Assembly (NCBI GenBank): GCA_033977485.1
Contig: CM066998.1
Coordinates: 23,747,501 to 23,811,500 of the forward strand
Reading direction: 5' to 3'
Origin: Hydrangea macrophylla
Taxonomy: Eukaryota > Streptophyta > Magnoliopsida > Cornales > Hydrangeaceae
DNA length: 64,000 nucleotides
Under the pieces are notes generated by a model. The model made no database searches. It was not told where the DNA came from and saw nothing but the letters and a program-made list of their open reading frames with translations. Positions 58,174 to 64,000 of the stretch are shown piece by piece. Positions within the stretch are counted from its first letter, which is position 1, and every line of letters starts with the position of its first letter. A program made the position numbers and the translations under genes.

Positions 58174-59651
58174 TGTTGGGTTTGTGTCCTCAAACCATTA
58201 CTTTATGTATGAGACATTAGCATTATAATATATGGATATCAGCTTTACATTTCGTTGTGTATGTTTCTTTCATGAGATGATTGTTTTATCCTTAAGTATC
58301 ATAGTAAGCAATTCGTGTGTGTATGAGATACACACAAGTGAGATACGAATTACTATTCTTTGATACTTAGAATATGTCACAGTGGATGATGAGACTGGAT
58401 ACCTCATCAGGTCTACACTGTAGCATAATTAACTACCATTGGATGGAGTGATTAATCTCAATCACTAGAGTGTAGCTCTTAGTTGATATGCTAGTGCTTA
58501 TAGTGCATTGACGGACCTGAGCTTTCCTATTGACGCTTAAGGCTGTCAACAGTCAATAGGAACTCATAACTTGTATAAGGTACGTGTTCTCAATCTTGAG
58601 ATGATTATGAACACAGACTATGGATATGGCTGCTTTGACTTACCAATCAGTGAGGTCTATAGAAGATCAACACCTGGGTATCTTGGGTATGTCATGTCCA
58701 TAGGGTTGTGAACATATATTGTCAAGATAGAATCTACCCTCTGATTCAGAGTAAGCATTCCCTTGAGAATGTCACCAAGTTGATTACTGAGTACTGCAGT
58801 CTTGTTGATAAGAGTTATCAAAATGTTTGGTAATCATGAGTAGTGAATGGGACTCAAGGAATACAAGAAGTAATCATGATTCGGGTTGACAGTAACAGTT
58901 ATCCGACTACCTGAATATGATTACGAATGCTGACGGTAGAGGGATATTAGTACACCATACAAGTCTAGTTATCGCTTCGGATATGTTCTTTTGCGTTGGA
59001 GTTCAGTTATCGTTTTATAGTGGAATAAACGTTAACTGACCAGTTAGTTAGTTTGCTGATCAAAGAGTTTGGTCATGGTAATTAACAAACTGGTCTGAGC
59101 CAACAATAAAGAGCCTAGGAGGTCCCACTCTTAGCTCCGCTAGGATGCTTGGAAAGACACTTGAGGAAGCTGTTAAGACAAGTTCGATCGATCGAAGTAT
59201 GTTCGATCGATTGAAGTCAGCAGGTTCGATCGATCGAGAATGGTTCGATCGATCGAAGGTTCGATCGATCGAAGTCTAGGTCGGTTCTGGAAATCTATAA
59301 ATAGGGCAGCTGCGTTCTGGAAGTAAGTGGTCGTCGTTTTTATACGCAGAAGCTGCAGAAACTATCATAGTCTTCCCAAAACCTTCCTATCCTCTCTATT
59401 AGGGTTCCCCACCAACCCTAGTCTTTCCGGCAGGCATCCGCAGGAGTCATAAGGGTGAAGATCATCTAGTGGAGGCTGCTGGAAGTTAAAGTTTCAGAAT
59501 TGGGTTCAAGACACTAAGGTATAATTCTTGCACCCCCTTGTACGCATCTATGGAATTGACGAGTAGTAGATCCTGGAATACCAAAAGTTTTATAACTTAA
59601 CCTATTTCCGCTGCGCGTTTAAACTCTAACTTTAAACCACTTATTCCTTCA
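58174..59651 (+). repeat. 5' LTR of the large copia element
   Basis: Starts TGTTGGGTTTGTGTCC, ends ATTCCTTCA, with the primer site 2 bases later. TATAAATA at 59296-59303. It matches the reverse complement of 26294-27801. Confidence 0.9.
59183..59273 (+). promoter_or_regulatory. Five TTCGATCGATCGAA palindromes upstream of TATA
   Basis: Copies start at 59183, 59202, 59225, 59244 and 59260 (intervals 19, 23, 19 and 16). Three are perfect 14-base palindromes and two differ by one base. The last ends 22 bases before the TATA box at 59296. Position and dyad symmetry suggest binding sites for a dimeric factor (inference). Confidence 0.65.
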
Positions 59652-59653
59652 AT

Positions 59654-59666
59654 TGGTATCAGAGCC
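59654..59666 (+). promoter_or_regulatory. Primer-binding site, initiator-Met tRNA
   Basis: TGGTATCAGAGCC, complementary to the 3' end of initiator methionine tRNA. Confidence 0.95.
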
Positions 59667-61348
59667 ACGCTCGTTTGGATCTATAAATGCGTTTTTGGAA
59701 CCCTAGTTTTGATTTGCATGTTGATTTTAGAACTGTTTTCGAAACTGCATCGTCACAGATCTGTTTCTGCAGTGTTATCGCAGCAGAATACAAAACTGTG
59801 ATTGCATAGGATGCAAGGTGGGTTCGATCGATCGAACTTGTTTCGATCGATCGAACATTCTGTTCTCAATCGATCGAACAGTCTTCGATCGATCGAACCT
59901 TCTGGTATTCGATCGATCGAACGAAGTTCGATCGATAGAGATAGATACTTTGTCAGGTTCTCTGTTTCACAGTTTTAAAGTGTTTTGAAATTAAAAACTT
60001 TAATTTTAAAATATTCTGTAAAATTTTCAAATCATTCTGTGAAACAGAATGTTCAAGCGATTGAACAGTGTTCAATCGATCGAAGGTTCGAGCGATCGAA
60101 CGGTCTTCGATCGATCGAACTGTGACAGAGAAGTAAGATGCTGTTTTAAGTTCTAATTCAGTATGTAAAGTGTTTATATACTGTGTGAATCAATTAAGTG
60201 TTCCAATAGTTACATATATTTGTTATGTATGTGTGGATGTATGTACGACTAACCCTTTTGCAGCAAAATTAGTCGCTATCTCCCATGGCACCAAGTCGTT
60301 TAAATATTTATATTTAAATTGTTTGAGATTGGTGCATGTTGTAATTTATTAATGGTTTGGTTTTAAGGTGTATGTAAAAGGCGCTGCGGCTTCAATCCTA
60401 CGAAAAGGAAAGTCGCACCGGTTTCCCTAGCCTTTTATTTCTTTTTTGCTATTTCTTTTTTCTAGATAAATTGTAAGCTTCAAAAGAAGCATAAGTCCAA
60501 TGTAATAGAATTAGAAATTCCATGAAGATGGAGCAAGGAGCCGTTGTCCATCAAGATGGAGCCGGAGGCGACCAAACCAAGAAGGTGTTCTATGGAAATA
60601 GAGCCATGGGAGATAGAGGCATTGTTTGAATGCCTATATTTCATTTTAGTTTTTTGTTTTATGTGCTTGTTTTGTGATTGGCGTATAATACATTGTTGCA
60701 TGCACTTAAAACAGGTTTTCTAAAATAAAATTCAAAAACCGTTTTCAACACATTAGTAAACATTGGATGTTTATGGGTAGTGTGTGGAAACATTTTTCAA
60801 AAGCAAAATCCTTAATTTACTAAATCTAGTGGGAGAGGGTCTTATCAAATAACACCCACGATCTTCCATTAACGGTTCATTGTAAGATGAGTAGTGTATT
60901 CTGTGTCACCTCGCCAGGGGTGATCATTCCATACGGAGGGTACACTGCTCATTGGTTACTAGATGTGAACTTCCTATGGATAGGATCAATCAGACGTGTT
61001 AGAGGGTGACCACCACACGGAGGCGCTACTTGAGACGGTTGTGATTGTATCCTAGTTAATGGTACACACTAGCTAAGCTATGGATAAGGGATCCCACACG
61101 GGGCATTATTCAGAAACTTAGAGATCAAATAGGTTCGGGAGTCATGGCTATTTTGCAAGAGTTGCATAGCGGATAAGTCATGATAAGTCGAAAGATCGAA
61201 CATTGACCACCACACGGAGGCTTTATTCTTTCGTTTCGATATTCCGGCAACTTTGTTTTTAAATAAGAGTTTTAAGGGTTCTTTTATTTCAAACTGTCAA
61301 TTCTGATATCCATATTTATTTTGTTTGTTTTGATTTTCAGTAATCATA
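59667..61348 (+). other. Leader of the large copia element
   Basis: Noncoding. A second palindrome cluster (about ten ATCGAT-type sites) spans 59823-60120. Repeated CACACGGAGGC phrases lie at 60930-61220. It ends in TTTTGATTTTCAG (to 61340), a splice-acceptor-like tract 8 bases before the gag ATG. Confidence 0.6.
59823..60120 (+). repeat. Palindrome cluster in the leader
   Basis: TTCGATCGATCGAA is perfect at 59823, 59842, 59884 and 59908 and near 60106. Variants at 59866, 59927, 60053, 60070 and 60087 include AGCGATTGAA and TTCGAGCGATCGAA. The motif is the same as in the LTR. Confidence 0.75.
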
Positions 61349-61906
61349 ATGTCTGGATCTGCATTTAGTCCACTTGCCACCATACTCACTCAAAACAAGT
61401 TAACTGGAAATAACTACACTGAATGGAAACGTAACCTTGACATCGTTTTAACTGCGGAGGATCACATATATGTCCTCACCACCCCAAGCCCTGAAGAACC
61501 CGCGGCAAATGCTTCTGCAGCTGCCAGACGCGAGTTCGACAAATGGGAGAAGTCGAATGGAATGGCCCATTGTTACATTCTCGCCTCAATGGCTGGTGTG
61601 TTACAACACCAATTCCAATCGAACGATTCTGCCAGTGACATTATCACATCCCTGAAAAAGATGTTTGGGGAGCATGGCAGGCCTGCCAGACAGGTAGCCA
61701 TGCAGAAGATAATGAGTGCAAAGATGTCGGAAGGTACTCCAGTCAAAGAACATGTTTTAAAAATGATTGGTTATTTAAACGAACTGGAGACCTTGGGAGC
61801 CAACATCGATGCACAGACCCAAGTTGATATGATCCTCAACTCGCTGTCGCCATCATTCGCTCAATTCAAACTTAACTATAATATGAATCAAATGGTTTTT
61901 ATGTGA
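61349..61906 (+). CDS. gag: Copia gag, C-terminally truncated
   Basis: 186 codons from ATG 61349. [20 protein letters not shown] then [12 protein letters not shown] is a typical copia gag start. [20 protein letters not shown] and [18 protein letters not shown] belong to the capsid domain. The frame hits TGA at 61904-61906 just after a junction near 61890, where the rest of gag (zinc knuckle) and protease are missing. Pol continues in another frame. The capsid part would form particles. Without the knuckle RNA packaging would fail. Confidence 0.85.
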   Translation: MSGSAFSPLATILTQNKLTGNNYTEWKRNLDIVLTAEDHIYVLTTPSPEEPAANASAAARREFDKWEKSNGMAHCYILASMAGVLQHQFQSNDSASDIITSLKKMFGEHGRPARQVAMQKIMSAKMSEGTPVKEHVLKMIGYLNELETLGANIDAQTQVDMILNSLSPSFAQFKLNYNMNQMVFM

Positions 61907-64000
61907 TTACTCCCAATATTTCAAAAGATTCTTGTTTGGAACTTAATAACTCAGTGGTTACTTTACCATCTAAAAGAAAGGAACCTTCCACTAATCCAAC
62001 AAGGCTTTGGCATATGAGGCTTGGCCATATCAATCTGAATAGGATTGGCAGACTAGTCAAAGAAGGGGCCTTAGGCGATTTGGTTCTCGAACCAATAGAA
62101 GTCTGCGAGTCTTGTTTGGAGGGTAAGATGACCAAAAGGCCCTTTCCTGCAAAGGGCAATAGGACCAATGCATTGTTGGAATTAGTTCATACTGATGTGT
62201 GTGGACCAATGAATATTAGAGCAAGGGGTGGTTATGAGTATTTCATAACATTTACCGATGACCACTCTAGGTATGGATATGTGTACCTAATGCAGCACAA
62301 GTCTGAAGCCTTTGAAAAGTTCAAAGAGTTTAGGGCTGAAGTGGAGAAGCAATCGGGCACACATATCAAGGCCATTCGATCTGATCGAGGTGGCGAGTAC
62401 CTCTCTAATGAGTTTATTGATCACCTCGTACAGAATGGGATTCTGTCACAGTTGACTGCACCTGGTACGCCTCAGCAGAACGGTGTAGCGGAGAGAAGGA
62501 ATCGGACTCTTTTAGACATGACTAGGTCGATGATGAGTTATTCAGAGTTGCCATTATTCCTTTGGGGTTATGCTTTGGAAACCGCTGCATACATACTAAA
62601 TCTAGTACCAAGCAAATCTGTTCCCAGGACACCACGAGAGATGTGGATTGGGCGCAAGCCTTCTTTGCAACATCTCCGGATATGGGGGTGTCCGGCACAT
62701 GTGCTCAAAGGAAAGATGAGCAAGTTGGATTCTAGATCGGAAGTATGTTACTTTGTAGGGTATCCAAAGGGTACTTATGGATGGTATTTTTATGATCCAA
62801 GAGAACAGAAAGTGTTTGTTAGTACAAATGCTGTTTTCTTGGAGGATGATTATATCATGAACCATAAACCTAAGGGAAGGATAGATCTTAGAGAGATAAA
62901 AGGAGAGCCCTCAGTTCAACCCGTAGTTGATAACGATGAAAATCAAGAAAATACCACTTCTTCACCCATTTCCGCACCGGTACCTCGTCGTAGTGGGAGG
63001 ATTATCAGCCAGCCTGATAGATACATGTTCTTAGGAGAAGTTTTTGAAGCTGTCTCCATAGAATCTAAATCTGATCCTACCACTTACGAAGAGGCAATGG
63101 CTGATGTTGATTCAGCTCATTGGATGAAAGCTATGAAGGCTGAATTGGAATCTATGGATTCCAATCAGGTCTGGGATCTTGTAGAACTTCCAGCCAATAT
63201 TAAACCCATTGGCTGCAAGTGGGTCTATAAGAGGAAAAGAGGATCTGATGGAAAGGTTGAGACCTTTAAGGCAAGGCTCGTGGCGAAAGGCTATACTCAG
63301 AGGGAGGGCATTGACTATGAGGAAACCTTCTCGCCGGTAGCCATGCTCAAGTCCATCAGAATACTCTTATCTATTGCTGCATGCCTAGATTTTGAAATCT
63401 GGCAGATGGACGTCAAGACTGCATTCTTGAATGGCAATCTTGAGGAGGACATCTATATGCAACAACCAGAAGGGTTCGTAGCTGGTCGGAAAGGTAACTT
63501 GGTATGCAAGTTGCAAAAGTCCATTTATGGGCTTAAGCAGGCATCCAGAAGTTGGAACATCCGATTTGACCAAGCGGTCAAGTCGTTTGGTTTCATACAG
63601 AATCTGGATGAGCCTTGTGTATACAATAAATGTGAAGGGAAAGTAGTGGCTTTTCTTGTGCTTTACGTTGACGACATTCTACTCATTGGGAATGATGTAG
63701 CGGCGCTGTCAACGGTCAAGGTTTCGCTAGCTAGTACTTTCGATATGAAGGATCTAGGAGAGGCGAGCTATGTTCTTGGGATAAAGCTCTTTCGGGATCG
63801 CAAGAGAAAGATAATGGGATTATCTCAAGCTGGTTATATCGAGAAAGTGCTAACTAGGTTTTCAATGGATAATTCGAAGAAAGCTTTGTTACCTTTCAGG
63901 CATGGTTTAGCGTTCTCCAAGGACCAGTGTCCAAAGACACAAGAGGAGAGGAATCGCATGGCAGGAATTCCCTATGCCTCGGCAGTGGGAAGTCTCATGT
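61894..64000 (+). CDS. pol: Copia pol (integrase-RT), partial
   Basis: Open frame to the window end, no own ATG at the junction. It begins [14 protein letters not shown], the usual linker after protease. Then come the integrase zinc domain ([25 protein letters not shown]), integrase core with [15 protein letters not shown] and NGVAERRNR, the [10 protein letters not shown] segment and reverse transcriptase with [42 protein letters not shown] and [11 protein letters not shown]. RNase H lies beyond 64000. All catalytic residues I can check are present. The frame overlaps the end of gag by 13 bases as a result of the deletion, so it is not translated from gag without a frameshift. Confidence 0.88.

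Larger units (their letters stand above)
58174..64000 (+). mobile_element. Large-LTR Ty1/copia element, cut by window end
   Basis: A 1478-bp LTR, initiator-Met primer site, 1.7 kb leader, gag and most of pol are inside the window. RNase H and the 3' LTR are beyond it. A deletion has removed nucleocapsid and protease between gag and integrase. LTR length and layout would fit an Angela/Tork-type lineage, but this is not proven. The solo LTR at 26294 belongs to the same family. Confidence 0.9.

Overview
This window is repeat-dense nuclear DNA from a flowering plant, probably a eudicot. The evidence is AT-rich sequence, nested Ty1/copia and Ty3/gypsy LTR retrotransposons of plant type (Tat-like and Athila-like), CACTA ends, a hAT MITE, a TRIM, (CT)n/(CA)n microsatellites and a fragment of a plant receptor-like kinase. 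No intact host gene, rRNA, tRNA, CRISPR array or prokaryotic operon was found. The species cannot be named from the sequence.

Layout. 1-756 is featureless AT-rich DNA. 769-6436 is an old minus-strand Tat-like gypsy element (TSD CAACT) that landed in the arm of a foldback MITE. It has lost its pol, holds a 2.2 kb solo LTR (2696-4933), and keeps a gag remnant plus a frameshifted antisense ORF. 7128-7377 and 54597-54927 look like two halves of one copia LTR, split by a CACTA transposon whose ends lie at about 7378 and 54593. If so, everything between is nested in that CACTA: a young copia element (9358-15778, TSD TACAA), a hAT MITE (16794-16995, TSD GCGTTCGT), a second CACTA end inside an inverted repeat (about 18.0-18.65 kb), a decayed minus-strand Athila-like element (about 20.7-32.1 kb) with a solo copia LTR in its pol (26294-27801), a head-to-head LTR inverted repeat (30826-34219) holding a three-LTR TRIM (32429-33299, TSD ATATG), a kinase gene fragment (35535-35950), and a young 18.1 kb Tat element (36043-54130, TSD TCACC). 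Right of this lie a solo gypsy-type LTR (55484-57729) and the left part of a large-LTR copia element (58174 to beyond the window).

How the parts work. The Tat element has one gag-pol frame (gag, protease, G-patch, RT, degenerate RNase H, second RNase H, integrase) on the minus strand. A separate spliced-looking gene reads the other way between pol and the 3' LTR. Both copia elements carry gag and pol on the plus strand and use an initiator-Met tRNA primer site. The two youngest elements each carry an in-frame TAG where a CAG is likely, which fits decay of methylated CAG sites.

The most unusual signal is clusters of short perfect palindromes in LTRs and leaders. Centres are ATCGAT or GTCGAC in several unrelated LTRs, and CCGCGG-like in the Tat element. 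In several cases they sit just upstream of the TATA box. The Tat palindrome is also found upstream of the antisense gene, and its copy number is the only length difference between the two Tat LTRs.
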